This document shows, in pieces, positions 39,808 through 48,680 of a stretch of DNA of 64,000 nt. Numbering within the stretch: position 1 is the stretch's first letter; every line of letters starts with the position of its first letter. The stretch comes from Clostridium sp. KNHs205. Its GTDB lineage: Bacteria > Bacillota > Clostridia > Lachnospirales > Lachnospiraceae. Both the position numbers and the translations under genes were made by a program. A model generated the notes under the pieces. That model searched no databases and was not told the origin of the DNA. It saw only the letters and a list, made by a program, of their open reading frames with translations. The stretch is taken from positions 1 through 64,000 of the forward strand of contig NZ_JNLE01000005.1 of assembly GCF_000702945.1 (NCBI RefSeq), written 5' to 3'.

Positions 39808-40350
39808 TTAATATTGTTTCCAATTCTGGAATCGTATGGAATTCTCCTCTACTAATGCGGAAGAGATAATAATTTCACCATTGCTCTCGGTTCTTTGTTC
39901 TTCAAGGATGGGGACCGGGTTACAGCCGCCACGTTCCTGGGCTATTTTGTCTGTAGGGAAGACATTCTTACAGTTCTGACATTGGAAGTTGTCACCTTTT
40001 TGTTCAAAATAGGCATAAGGGCTGCCGTTACACACCTGACAAGTGTTAAAGGCAGTTCTAATGGTTCCGTCACTTGCTTTGACTGCAAATAAACCTACTG
40101 TCAAACCACCGGCTTCTGTTTCAAAAAAAGATGCTTTGTCCGTTATTTTTGACGTATCAATAACAATGTCACTATTATCGTTGAGAGTTATTCCAGCGCT
40201 TTGTACTTCTTCCCCTTTGTCAGTATCAGCTCCCTTTGATCCGTTCTTTACTACAAAGACAATGAGCAGAAACAACAAAACTGCACCGATTGCAACTGTA
40301 GTTATGTTTTTAATAGATAACTGTTTCTTTTTAATAATTTTCTCCTCCAC
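39808..40350 (-). CDS. DUF2318 domain membrane protein
   Basis: The product has 180 residues. One membrane helix at about 16-35 (VAIGAVLLFLLIVFVV) is followed by an extracytoplasmic DUF2318 domain with two Cys-x-x-Cys pairs (FNTCQVCNGSPYAYF and FQCQNCKNVFP) and a later Cys in ERGGCNPVPI. DUF2318 proteins are often found with FTR1-type iron permeases or pH-dependent iron systems and probably bind a metal; none is adjacent here. The start appears to be a GTG at 40350, with GGAG overlapping it rather than in the standard position, so the exact start is uncertain. Confidence 0.75.
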   Translation of the reverse strand: MEEKIIKKKQLSIKNITTVAIGAVLLFLLIVFVVKNGSKGADTDKGEEVQSAGITLNDNSDIVIDTSKITDKASFFETEAGGLTVGLFAVKASDGTIRTAFNTCQVCNGSPYAYFEQKGDNFQCQNCKNVFPTDKIAQERGGCNPVPILEEQRTESNGEIIISSALVEENSIRFQNWKQY

Positions 40351-40406
40351 TCCATAAAATGATACCTTATAATACCATTACTTTGTGGAGTTTGTATGGA
40401 GATATC

Positions 40407-41750
40407 TTATTGATTATGATACTCCTTGGAAAAGTAATAATTTTTTTGCTCATCACTATGGAAATAAAGATAATCGGTCTGAGGCGGGTTAAGTGCCGCA
40501 TTGATTGCTTCTCTGCCCGGATTACAGATTGGTCCTGCGGGCAAAGCCGGGCATTTATAGGTATTGTAAAAGCTGTTGTAACGGTTGATATCCCCGTCTA
40601 TATATGGTTTTATATATTTTTCCACGTAATGGATACTCGCATCTAATTGCAGTTTCTTGTTTATCTTTAACCGGTTATGAATTACGGAGGATATGTTGTA
40701 TTTTGTTTCTTTATCCTTTCCCTCTTTTTCCACCAGTGAAGCAATGGTCAGCACCTGGTTCACAGTCAACCCAAGCTCCGCTGCCTTTTGCCTATCAGCT
40801 TCTGTTATTTTTCCGTTTCCATTCTGTAAAAACCTGCCTATGGCATCTTCTCCTTTGCTCAATCGGTAGAACTCATAGGTATCAGGATATAAATATCCTT
40901 CCAGCAGGTAACAACGGTCAGGGTTATCCTCCAGCCCAGCAATTAAAGAATAATTTCTAAAATCATACTCCTCCATAGCTCTATACAATACTTTCTCTGA
41001 GGCACACACTCCTTTCCTGACCAGAAGCGTAAATACCTGAGGCACTGAATAACCTTCCGGTATGGTTACTTTTACTGTCCTCCCCAGATTGCTTACTTTG
41101 GAGGCTTCAACAAGGCTGGTGACTTTGTCATATGGATTGTATACTATAACTCCGCTTAATGCAGTGGTATCATACCCTTTTGTCTGCATATCAGATACTT
41201 TATAGGATTTAACACCTTGAGTTTTTAAAAGAACCCATTTAAGAGCTGCCATATGTACCATAACTGCTTTACTTTCCTTGGAGATATACATGGGCGAAGC
41301 CATGGTCTTTTTTATCCCTTTTGCCTTGGAGGAGGAATAGTAGTAAAAAGTACTGCTGTCCAGGGTAAAAATTATTTTCTTTTTATTCACAGTATTAGTA
41401 ACAGTTGCCTTTTTTGTTGCTTTATTATAGGTGAATTTAAGGTCTGCTATCTGTGCCGTTGTTTTCTTCAAAGGAATCATGATGTTCCCTTTGTCAGTGG
41501 TTTCTATTCTCCCGTCAGTATCCTTGGAGAAATCCCATAAGGTATAGATGCCTTTTGCATCTGCAGTAAGGATTCCGTACTGTTTCTCTATTACAGTCCT
41601 GGTCTGGCTATTGGTCTCAGCCTCAGTGGCAGGCTCTGTCTCTTCCGTTACTGAGGTTTCTGTGGCAGCAATTGTCTGGGTTCTTAAAAATCCTGTTATT
41701 AACAGAGCCGGAATTATTATGAGTGCAGCCAGCTTCTTTATTTTTCTCAT
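40407..41750 (-). CDS. mltG: Endolytic transglycosylase MltG-like protein with N-terminal extension
   Basis: The C-terminal 240 residues match MltG/YceG, which cuts nascent glycan strands to set their length. Family motifs present are EGYLYPDTYEF, IASLVEKEGKD (catalytic Glu), VIHNRLKINKKLQLDASIHY, YNTYKCPALPAGPICNPG and NAALNPPQTDYLYFHS. Between the signal-anchor (residues 5-27) and this domain lie about 160 residues of beta-rich sequence not usual in MltG. The usual LysM-like module is replaced by IPEGYSVPQVFTLLVRKGVC. The start at 41750 follows AGAGGTAAGTTA. It acts outside the membrane at the septum or side wall. Confidence 0.82.
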   Translation of the reverse strand: MRKIKKLAALIIIPALLITGFLRTQTIAATETSVTEETEPATEAETNSQTRTVIEKQYGILTADAKGIYTLWDFSKDTDGRIETTDKGNIMIPLKKTTAQIADLKFTYNKATKKATVTNTVNKKKIIFTLDSSTFYYYSSSKAKGIKKTMASPMYISKESKAVMVHMAALKWVLLKTQGVKSYKVSDMQTKGYDTTALSGVIVYNPYDKVTSLVEASKVSNLGRTVKVTIPEGYSVPQVFTLLVRKGVCASEKVLYRAMEEYDFRNYSLIAGLEDNPDRCYLLEGYLYPDTYEFYRLSKGEDAIGRFLQNGNGKITEADRQKAAELGLTVNQVLTIASLVEKEGKDKETKYNISSVIHNRLKINKKLQLDASIHYVEKYIKPYIDGDINRYNSFYNTYKCPALPAGPICNPGREAINAALNPPQTDYLYFHSDEQKNYYFSKEYHNQ

Positions 41751-41932
41751 TAACTTACCTCTTTCTTTCATAAGACATGTCAGCCTTTAGATATTTAAGG
41801 CTTTTGTTATACCATATAATTACATTTCCCTCTATATTTTAAACCTTTGACAGAAAAATGCAATGGTTTAATTGATATTCGTCATAAAGACAAGAGGAAT
41901 CCTCATAAAATTACTAAGACTGTAAGGAAAGA

Positions 41933-43105
41933 ATGGCTGCTATGAATAAACAGGAAAGAGTACAGATAATTGTACGCTGCAGTGATTACGAGAACAATTA
42001 CAATGAAATTGCTTCAATGGGTAAGCTCAAATATAAATTGCCTATGATTGACTCTTATGTTGTTGAGGTGGCACCGGATGCTTTAAGTAATCTCCAATCA
42101 GAGAATCACCTTTGGAGTTATGAACTGGATACACACATAACCGCTCAAATGAACCGTGTAGCCGATATCATAGATTTAAACTGGGCACACGAAAGAAATA
42201 TTACAGGTGAAAATGTAGGAGTTGCAGTTGTAGATACCGGCATCTGTATGCACAAAGATTTTACAGAAGGGAAAAATAGAATAAAAGCTTTTCATGATTT
42301 GATTCACGGGAGAATTGAGCCTTATGACGATAACGGCCACGGCAGTCATGTCTCAGGAATTATAGGCGGCAGCGGCTTTTTATCAAATGGTAAATATACA
42401 GGCATAGCCCCGAAATGTGATCTGATCGGAATAAAAGTACTGGATCAGAAAGGTGACGGTAATATTTCGGATGTACTGGCAGGATTACAGTGGATAATTG
42501 ATAATAAAGTAAAACACAATATAAGAGTCGTAAATATTTCAGTTGGTACAACGACAAAAGACAATGCCGATGAAAATTCGCTGTTGGTTAAGGGTGTAAA
42601 TGCTGTGTGGGATGCGGGTATTGTAGTGGTGGTAGCTGCCGGTAACAATGGTCCCAGTCCCATGTCCATTTCAACTCCCGGTATCAGCCGAAAGGTAATT
42701 ACCGTTGGCTCTTCCGATGACAGAATAACCGTTGAACTCTTTGGAAACAAAACCATGGATTATTCAGGAAGGGGTCCTACAGCCTCCTGTGTGAAAAAGC
42801 CAGATATCGTGGCACCCGGATCTAATATTGTATCCTGTGGTACCATGAAGAATTACCAAAGATACAGATACAATGTTCTTAATAATCCCAGAAATGATTA
42901 TACTAACCTAATGTATACAGTTAAGAGCGGCACCTCCATGGCTACCCCCATTGTTACCGGTGCTATCGCTCTTTTACTTTCTGTATATCCGTCTTTAAGC
43001 AACAAAGACGTTAAACTGAAACTGCGGGACTGCGCCATTGACCTTGGTTATCCCTGGTCTAAGCAGGGCTGGGGTCTGTTAAATATAAAAAGACTTCTCC
43101 AATAA
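41933..43105 (+). CDS. Subtilisin-family (S8) serine protease
   Basis: The product has 390 residues and a complete catalytic triad: Asp in GVAVVDTGICMHKDF, His in DDNGHGSHVSGIIGG and Ser in SGTSMATPIVTGAIALL. The oxyanion Asn is in VVAAGNNGP. There is no signal peptide. An N-terminal region of about 80 residues looks like an inhibitor-I9-type prodomain (VVEVAPDALSNLQSE). Intracellular or spore-associated subtilases of this form are common in Clostridia. AAGGAAAG precedes the ATG. It is a single gene reading against its neighbours. Confidence 0.88.
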   Translation: MAAMNKQERVQIIVRCSDYENNYNEIASMGKLKYKLPMIDSYVVEVAPDALSNLQSENHLWSYELDTHITAQMNRVADIIDLNWAHERNITGENVGVAVVDTGICMHKDFTEGKNRIKAFHDLIHGRIEPYDDNGHGSHVSGIIGGSGFLSNGKYTGIAPKCDLIGIKVLDQKGDGNISDVLAGLQWIIDNKVKHNIRVVNISVGTTTKDNADENSLLVKGVNAVWDAGIVVVVAAGNNGPSPMSISTPGISRKVITVGSSDDRITVELFGNKTMDYSGRGPTASCVKKPDIVAPGSNIVSCGTMKNYQRYRYNVLNNPRNDYTNLMYTVKSGTSMATPIVTGAIALLLSVYPSLSNKDVKLKLRDCAIDLGYPWSKQGWGLLNIKRLLQ

Positions 43106-43108
43106 CAG

Positions 43109-43191
43109 GTATGGCAGAATCTACCATGTATTAAGCAGACACGTTCTTTCATAACATTGTCTCTCTTAATTCATGGTAAGTTCTGCCATAC
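43109..43191 (+). terminator. Hairpin after the subtilase gene
   Basis: Twenty-base arms (43109-43128 and 43172-43191), beginning GTATGGCAGAAT and ending with its complement, pair with two mismatches. The T-run after it is weak, so it is either a terminator or an mRNA-stabilising structure. Confidence 0.45.
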
Positions 43192-43357
43192 TCTTGGTTT
43201 ATATGCATAATTGCTTTACGGGGCCGAGGGTTCCACTCTGCGGAATAGGATTGCTTGTGACAATAAGGCATTATTTCAAGCTCTTATCACAGTTACATTC
43301 CTAAGGTGCAACAGGACAACTGTAAAACAGGGCGTTCTGCTTTGTGAAATAGCCGGA

Positions 43358-43912
43358 TCAGAACCTCTTGTATAATTCCTGTTTGGCACCGCATACTGGA
43401 CATTTATCAGGTGCACCGTCAAGGACTGTATGTCCGCAGATTGGACAGACATATACAGATTCCAGTTTGATATCCTGTCCGCCTTTTGCAGCGTCCTGAG
43501 CCTGTTTGAACAGTTCTGCGTGTATTTTTTCTGCTTCCAGCGCTAAATGGAAGGATCTTTGTGCTCCCTTTTCTTCCTGAAATTCTGCTGCATTCAGATA
43601 CACTGGATACATTTGATCCACCTCATGAAGCTCTCCATTAATTGCTCCCTGCAGATTATCCACTGTTTTTCCTGTTCCGAATACTGCTCCGGCAACTACG
43701 GTAGCATCAGCAGTATCTCCTCCAATCTCCTTGAAGTGATTATTTGCATGTACCCTTTCTGCATAAGCTATGGCCTCAAACAGCTTAGCTATGTTAGGAA
43801 AGCCCTCTTTCTCAGCCATGGTTCCCCAGGTCAAATACCTCATATGGGCCATGCTCTCTCCACCGTAAGCGGAATGAAGAAAATCACTTGTCATTGCATT
43901 TTTAACTGCCAT
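43358..43912 (-). CDS. rbr: Rubrerythrin
   Basis: This 184-residue peroxide-reducing protein has a ferritin-like di-iron domain at residues 1-140 (GGESMAHMRYLTW, EAIAYAERVHANNHFKE and ALEAEKIHAELF carry the Glu/His ligands) and a C-terminal rubredoxin domain (YVCPICGHTVLDGAPDKCPV with a final CxxC). It takes electrons from NADH via rubredoxin-type carriers to reduce hydrogen peroxide, an oxygen-defence system of anaerobes. AGGAGGTTAGAA precedes the ATG. I saw no clear PerR box. It is a single gene. Confidence 0.93.
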   Translation of the reverse strand: MAVKNAMTSDFLHSAYGGESMAHMRYLTWGTMAEKEGFPNIAKLFEAIAYAERVHANNHFKEIGGDTADATVVAGAVFGTGKTVDNLQGAINGELHEVDQMYPVYLNAAEFQEEKGAQRSFHLALEAEKIHAELFKQAQDAAKGGQDIKLESVYVCPICGHTVLDGAPDKCPVCGAKQELYKRF

Positions 43913-44131
43913 TTCTAACCTCCTTAGGAATTTATTTAAAAAGTAGGTCTACTCCTAAGCTTATCATAATCCCTGCTGAAATCTCATATAAATTCTGCAT
44001 AATATCCATGCCGGTTTCACCAGAGAATTCTGCTAAGCTTAGGTGTATCCCTGCTTTTTTTACTGAACACACTATCTAACCACAGTATTACAATTTATAT
44101 AATTAACCATATTCTATAAGTTAAACGAGCT

Positions 44132-44986
44132 TTATACAAATCGGTTGATTAAGGCCTCAATAACTTTTGTATTCCTCTCCTGTTCAATTAAAGTCTTGCC
44201 GTCTTTTAAAAGGTTATGCTTTCTATGAAAATCCAGTTTATCTTCTCTATAGATTATACCGGTGGGAATTCTTTCTTCGCCTTCCATTGCAGTCATAATT
44301 GCCGCTGCTTTATTAGTGGGGTCGTATTCTTCTCCCAGTGGTGAAACTTTACTCTTGTAGTAAGCAAAGGTATTGATCTTATTAAAGCTGATACACGGCT
44401 GCAGAATATCCACAAATGCATAGCCAGGATAAGAAATGGCTTCCTTCATAAGGGTTACCAGCTGTTTTGCATCACCGCTGAAACCTCTGGCTACAAAACC
44501 TGCACCGGCAGCTATTGCCATTAATACAGGATTTAAAGGAGTATTCATACTTCCATCCGTCTGTACTTCAGTAACATGACCTTCCTTACTGGTAGGGGAT
44601 GCCTGGCCTTTGGTAAGTCCATAGATTTGATTATCATGTACAAAATGTGTAATATTTACATTTCTTCTTATGTTATGTATGAAGTGGTTTCCTCCTTCAC
44701 CATAGGAGTCACCGTCTCCGGAATCCACGATAACTGTTAGTTTTTCATTGGCTATCTTGGCAGCAACTGCAGCCGGTAAAGCCCTTCCGTGAAGTCCGCA
44801 GAAACTGTTAGCGCTGATATACTGAGGTGTTTTTGCTGCCTGACCGATTCCGGCTACCATCAGTACATCTTTTGGATCTTTATCAAGCTCTTCCAAGGCC
44901 GTTTTTAAACTATTTAAAATGGCAAAATTGCCGCAGCCGGGGCACCAGGCTGTTTCGTAGGTTGTAAATTTTCCCATATCAGTCAA
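44132..44986 (-). CDS. korB: 2-oxoacid:ferredoxin oxidoreductase, beta subunit
   Basis: The 284-residue subunit binds thiamine diphosphate and one 4Fe-4S cluster: WCPGCGNFAILN near residue 13, the TPP motif GDGDSYGEGGNHFIHNIRRN near 93 and DNQIYGLTKGQASPTS. With the upstream fused gamma-alpha subunit it oxidises a 2-oxoacid to the acyl-CoA and reduces ferredoxin, or runs in reverse. The genes overlap by eight bases. The sequence type (KorAB) favours 2-oxoglutarate. Absence of a separate ferredoxin subunit also fits KorAB. Branched-chain 2-oxoacids are the main alternative. Confidence 0.88.
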   Translation of the reverse strand: MTDMGKFTTYETAWCPGCGNFAILNSLKTALEELDKDPKDVLMVAGIGQAAKTPQYISANSFCGLHGRALPAAVAAKIANEKLTVIVDSGDGDSYGEGGNHFIHNIRRNVNITHFVHDNQIYGLTKGQASPTSKEGHVTEVQTDGSMNTPLNPVLMAIAAGAGFVARGFSGDAKQLVTLMKEAISYPGYAFVDILQPCISFNKINTFAYYKSKVSPLGEEYDPTNKAAAIMTAMEGEERIPTGIIYREDKLDFHRKHNLLKDGKTLIEQERNTKVIEALINRFV

Positions 44987-46640
44987 GACCTCCTTCCAGT
45001 ACCTGTGATTCTATCTCTTCACCGGAAATCTGTCTGCCGTCATATTTTAATATACTCCTGTCACAGCTGATGCCGGTCTGTTCCCTGATAAGGGATGCCA
45101 GCTGTCCGGTGGCATTCTGTTCCACATTTATTAAGGTTCTTCCTTTGGAATACTTTTCAAGATTCTTTTTGGGCAGGGGATAGATATCACCGAATACCAA
45201 TGCACCATAACTTCCTTTTCCCGACCGGTTTAAGCGGTTAACGGCTTCGCTTATAGGACCATAGGTAGAACCCCAGCCAAGGAGCAGTACCTTGCAGTCT
45301 TCTTCACCGATAAATTCCGGTTCCTGTAATTCCAGGGTCAGTCCTTTTAGCTTCCTCATTCTCTTATCCATCATATTATTTCTGACATCAGCAGATTCTG
45401 TTATCCAGCCTCTTTCATCATGTTCGTCACTGTCTGCTGTTACCAGATGTTCGGTTAATCCGGGTATAAGTCTTGGAGAGATACCGTCCTCTGTAATACG
45501 ATAACGTAAATACTCCCCTTCTGCTTCTTTTGCAGGTTCTGTCAGTGTAATATCATCAAGGCTATAGGGTTTTACGCAAGCTGTAGTGTCACCAAGATAT
45601 TGATCACTTAAAAGGATTACAGGTATCTGATATTTTTCCGCCAGATTCAGCGCTCTGATTGTTTGATAGAAGGAATCTTCATGATTTCTAAGGGCTATAA
45701 CCATACGAGGGAACTCACCCTGTGCTGCAGAGATTACAAATTTTAGATCACTCTGCTCGGTTCTGGTGGGAAGCCCTGTTGCAGGCCCCGGCCTTTGTAC
45801 ATCTATTACTACCAGGGGAATCTCTGCTATACCGGAAAAGCCTAAAGCCTCCACTTTTAAACAGAAACCTCCGCCACTGGTACCAGTCATTGCTCTGGCT
45901 CCCGCATAGGAAGCACCAAGGGCCATATTGATTGCCGCAATTTCATCCTCTGCCTGCTCTACCAGGACCCCTGAGACATTACCGATAAAAGCCAGATATT
46001 CCATTACTGCTGTGGAAGGTGACATGGGATAAGCCGAATAGAATTTAAGTCCGCCGGCAACTGCTCCCAGTCCTACTGCCTTACTGCCGGAAATCAGCAT
46101 ATAATCTTTAAAGGGTCCTTCCAAATGTTCAAAGACAGGTTCAACGCTGTCATATCCAATCTGGATTGCCTTTAGATTAACTTCTAAAAAATCTTTCTTT
46201 ATGACTCGTGGCATAACTTCTTCCACGTATGTAAACGGTTCACCAAAAAGCTTTAATATAGCACCAATAGCAATACTGCCTGATGCCCTTAGATTTCCAA
46301 GCTCCTTTGCCTTCTTATCCATATCCAGCTTGATTATTCTGTCGTCAGTGTATTCCAAGCTGCTGTCACACAGGATAAATCCCTTCTCAGTTAGTTTATC
46401 TTTATGCAGATGAATGGTTTCATCATTTAATGCAATAATACCATCAATTCTGTCACTGTGAGAATTGATCTTCTCGGTTCCAAAACGGATCATAGAAAAA
46501 TTGTGGCCGCCGCGTACACGGGACATAAAATCCCTGGTGGTGTAAATATAATAACCGGAGTGCTTTAATAGCTTCTCCAGAATTGCAACAGTGGTGTCAA
46601 TACCCTGACCTGCTGCACCGCCTACTAATAAATTGTACAT
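44979..46640 (-). CDS. korA: 2-oxoacid:ferredoxin oxidoreductase, fused gamma-alpha subunit
   Basis: The 553-residue protein has a gamma domain at about 1-180 (LVGGAAGQGIDTTVAILEKL, RDFMSRVRGGHNFSMIRF) fused to an alpha domain from about 190 (GLGAVAGGLKFYSAYPMSPS, EQAEDEIAAINMALGASYAG, TGTSGGGFCLKVEALG). This order is characteristic of two-gene Kor enzymes of bacteria and archaea. It forms the CoA- and substrate-binding half of the complex with KorB. GGAGGAGAACT precedes the ATG. A good Fur-type box lies about 60 bases upstream, so the pair may respond to iron, which is sensible for an Fe-S enzyme. Confidence 0.88.
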   Translation of the reverse strand: MYNLLVGGAAGQGIDTTVAILEKLLKHSGYYIYTTRDFMSRVRGGHNFSMIRFGTEKINSHSDRIDGIIALNDETIHLHKDKLTEKGFILCDSSLEYTDDRIIKLDMDKKAKELGNLRASGSIAIGAILKLFGEPFTYVEEVMPRVIKKDFLEVNLKAIQIGYDSVEPVFEHLEGPFKDYMLISGSKAVGLGAVAGGLKFYSAYPMSPSTAVMEYLAFIGNVSGVLVEQAEDEIAAINMALGASYAGARAMTGTSGGGFCLKVEALGFSGIAEIPLVVIDVQRPGPATGLPTRTEQSDLKFVISAAQGEFPRMVIALRNHEDSFYQTIRALNLAEKYQIPVILLSDQYLGDTTACVKPYSLDDITLTEPAKEAEGEYLRYRITEDGISPRLIPGLTEHLVTADSDEHDERGWITESADVRNNMMDKRMRKLKGLTLELQEPEFIGEEDCKVLLLGWGSTYGPISEAVNRLNRSGKGSYGALVFGDIYPLPKKNLEKYSKGRTLINVEQNATGQLASLIREQTGISCDRSILKYDGRQISGEEIESQVLEGGLD

Positions 46641-46697
46641 AGTTCTCCTCCTTTTCTAAAATCTGACTATATTATACTTCATTTTCATTTGAATTTC

Positions 46698-46716
46698 AAT
46701 AATAATTATCATTTTC
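46698..46716. promoter_or_regulatory. Fur-type box upstream of korA
   Basis: The site reads AATAATAATTATCATTTTC; its complement matches the 19-base Fur consensus GATAATGATAATCATTATC at 16 positions. It lies 58 bases before the korA start. Beyond it, the gap to 46964 is AT-rich with no other recognised feature. Confidence 0.55.
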
Positions 46717-46964
46717 TTTATTATTATTTATAAACAGGTATTTTCTCATGCAATTATCTCATATCATTCCAAGTCATGCATTTTAGAGAGACTTTTAATT
46801 GCTTTTTCCCGTAAAAACTGAAATGTTTCACTATAAGAATTATTATACGGATAAAATAAGTGTTCCTATCATCCTTATGCTGCACAAAGATGAAGCTGCT
46901 TCTGATGAAATTCAAAAAAGAAATTCCGATTATTTATATTAGTAAGAAAAGGAGATTATTCCAT

Positions 46965-47507
46965 TTATTTTATCAGGGCGGAGATGGCTTTAAAGGTATC
47001 ACTGCCAGCCTTTCTTGTTAATTCGAATAATAGGGATTCATAAGTAGCAACCATGATACCTTCATATTCATAACGTTTTAGTGCAGCTGCTTTATCTTCG
47101 GTTTTTCTTGATCCGATACAATTTGTAACGGCAATTACATTATAACCGGCTGCCCTTAAATCTATGGCCGTTTGTTGTACACAGATATGCGCCTCTGCAC
47201 CGCACAAAATTATATTCTTCTTTTGCAGTTTATCTATCTCTTCTTTTATTCTGCTGTCCTCATAGCAGCTGAAACTTATTTTATCCAGATAATGAAAGTT
47301 ATCCACCATGTCCCGGATTTCCGGTATTGTCATACCCAAACCTCTGGTATACTGCTGTGTTATGATAAAGGGGATTTGAAGCAGCTTAAAGCCCTCCAGC
47401 AAGAGCTTAACATTTCTTACACACTCTTCACTATCCTTAATCACAGGAAGCAGCTTTTCCTGTATATCAACAATTAATGCCATTGATTCTTCCGCCAATA
47501 TTCTCAT
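46965..47507 (-). CDS. Isochorismatase-family hydrolase
   Basis: The 180-residue cysteine hydrolase has the family triad: Asp in ALIVDIQEKL near residue 13, Lys in YLDKISFSCYED near 80 and Cys in CGAEAHICVQQTAIDL near 115. YcaC-type and nicotinamidase-like enzymes share this fold. The sequence is closest in style to YcaC-like hydrolases of unknown substrate rather than true isochorismatase, and there are no siderophore genes nearby. The start at 47507 (MRILAEESMAL) is chosen because the upstream 16 codons are not family-like; the ribosome site is weak (AAAGG eleven bases upstream). Confidence 0.8.
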   Translation of the reverse strand: MRILAEESMALIVDIQEKLLPVIKDSEECVRNVKLLLEGFKLLQIPFIITQQYTRGLGMTIPEIRDMVDNFHYLDKISFSCYEDSRIKEEIDKLQKKNIILCGAEAHICVQQTAIDLRAAGYNVIAVTNCIGSRKTEDKAAALKRYEYEGIMVATYESLLFELTRKAGSDTFKAISALIK

Positions 47508-47754
47508 ATATAACCATACCTTTCTATTAGCCTGCAATCTTTGGGAGGCAGGCACAAATTTTAATCTTTATCATAAATTACCCATATTATAACAATAGGG
47601 AACTACTGAGACAACTTAAACTTTACAAGCCTTTCTCTACATTCTGGGCTTAATCTTCAGTATCTCTGTAAAAGACAATGCAATTCTGTAATTTTCTGTC
47701 GGAAAAACACAACAATTTCTTCTATAAATATAGGAAATAGGGCAAGCTCAGATT

Positions 47755-47763
47755 CATATGATA
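47755..47763 (+). promoter_or_regulatory. Sporulation-type -10 element of the high-cysteine gene
   Basis: CATATGATA matches the sigma-K/sigma-E -10 (CATA-N3-TA), 30 bases before the gene. No AC lies at the right distance for a sigma-K -35. A weak AAATA-type -35 suggests sigma-E. Confidence 0.35.
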
Positions 47764-47792
47764 CATTGTAATAACAAATAGGAGGCTCTTAC

Positions 47793-48002
47793 ATGAGTGA
47801 TTTAACAGCAACTAACTGCGGTTCCGGATGTGGCAATAATAGTTCATGGATTCTTATTCTCCTTTTACTTTGCTGCTGTGGCGGTGGTAACGGATTCTTT
47901 GGTGGCGGCTTTGGTAACAATGGATGCGGATGCGGCAATGACGGATGCGGCTCAATCATTTGGATCATCTTAATCCTTTGCTTATGCGGAAACTCCTTCT
48001 AA
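47793..48002 (+). CDS. Chorion-class high-cysteine, glycine-rich small protein
   Basis: The 69-residue product is almost entirely Gly, Cys, Asn and hydrophobic residues: a CGSGCGNN start, ILILLLLCCCGGGNGFFGGG, then NGCGCGNDGCG and a hydrophobic end (IIWIILILCLCG). Proteins of this make-up in clostridial genomes are annotated as chorion class high-cysteine proteins and resemble small spore-coat proteins such as the YjcZ group. AATAGGAGGCTCTTAC precedes the ATG. The sporulation-type -10 and cysteine cross-linking potential suggest a coat protein; this is inference. Confidence 0.7.
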   Translation: MSDLTATNCGSGCGNNSSWILILLLLCCCGGGNGFFGGGFGNNGCGCGNDGCGSIIWIILILCLCGNSF

Positions 48003-48036
48003 TTATTCTTTATCAGTTAGAAGCTACATCAAACAG

Positions 48037-48066
48037 AAAAAAAGCTGCCTTACGGCAGCTTTTTTT
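48037..48066. terminator. Bidirectional terminator
   Basis: AGCTGCC and GGCAGCT close a 4-base loop, with seven A residues before and six T residues after. It serves both converging small genes. Confidence 0.92.
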
Positions 48067-48070
48067 CGTT

Positions 48071-48304
48071 CTATCTTCGATTCCAGTCCTGTCTTCCATT
48101 ATGCCTGTTCTGTCTTACTCGTTCATAACAGTCCGGATCTATTTCATAAACTGAATTTCCATCTATAACCAAATCTCTTGATGATTTTTCAACCCTCTCA
48201 TTCTTCTTGTCTATATATGAATAACCCGGATTAATCCCGTTATCCTGCATACTTTTTGCCTTTTGGTTGTCATTACCTCTGTTTGCATAATAATAATTTG
48301 GCAT
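48071..48304 (-). CDS. Small hydrophilic protein of unknown function
   Basis: The 77-residue product starts MPNYYYANRGNDNQKAKSMQ and is rich in Asn, Tyr, Asp and Arg, with no hydrophobic core or known motif. GGAGGTTACT precedes the ATG. It converges on the high-cysteine gene and shares its terminator. Low complexity and composition recall small spore proteins, but that is weak evidence. Confidence 0.6.
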   Translation of the reverse strand: MPNYYYANRGNDNQKAKSMQDNGINPGYSYIDKKNERVEKSSRDLVIDGNSVYEIDPDCYERVRQNRHNGRQDWNRR

Positions 48305-48680
48305 AGTAACCTCCTTGTAAATTATACTATTACATAAGTTGAATTTAGCCTTTCCATATCAGGCTTCCTTCACTTTGTATAGAACGCCCTAAAACAGCTG
48401 GGATTATAAATCTTAGATTTTATAAGAATTTAAAGATGGTTTAAGAATAAAAGACGTTCCTCCTGGTACCTCAGGTAAATTATTCTCAAGCTATTTTTTT
48501 ACCAATCATTACAATATATGAATTGTATTTTTAAAATGTCCTCAAAAGATATTGATTAACAAATAGTTTTCTTATATACTTATATAAATTCATTCAAGTT
48601 TTTTACGTTAACGTGTAAAACTCTTAAGCAAGTAAAGCTTTATAAGAAATAAAAAAATATAAATCGGAAAGAGGTTTTAT
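48305..48680. other. AT-rich intergenic region with palindrome upstream of aroC
   Basis: No gene is seen. ACGTTAACGT (48605-48614) is a perfect palindrome within a longer imperfect one (TTTTACGTTAACGTGTAAAA), 66 bases before aroC and suited to an operator. TATACTTATATAAAT near 48580 may hold the aroC -10. Confidence 0.4.
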
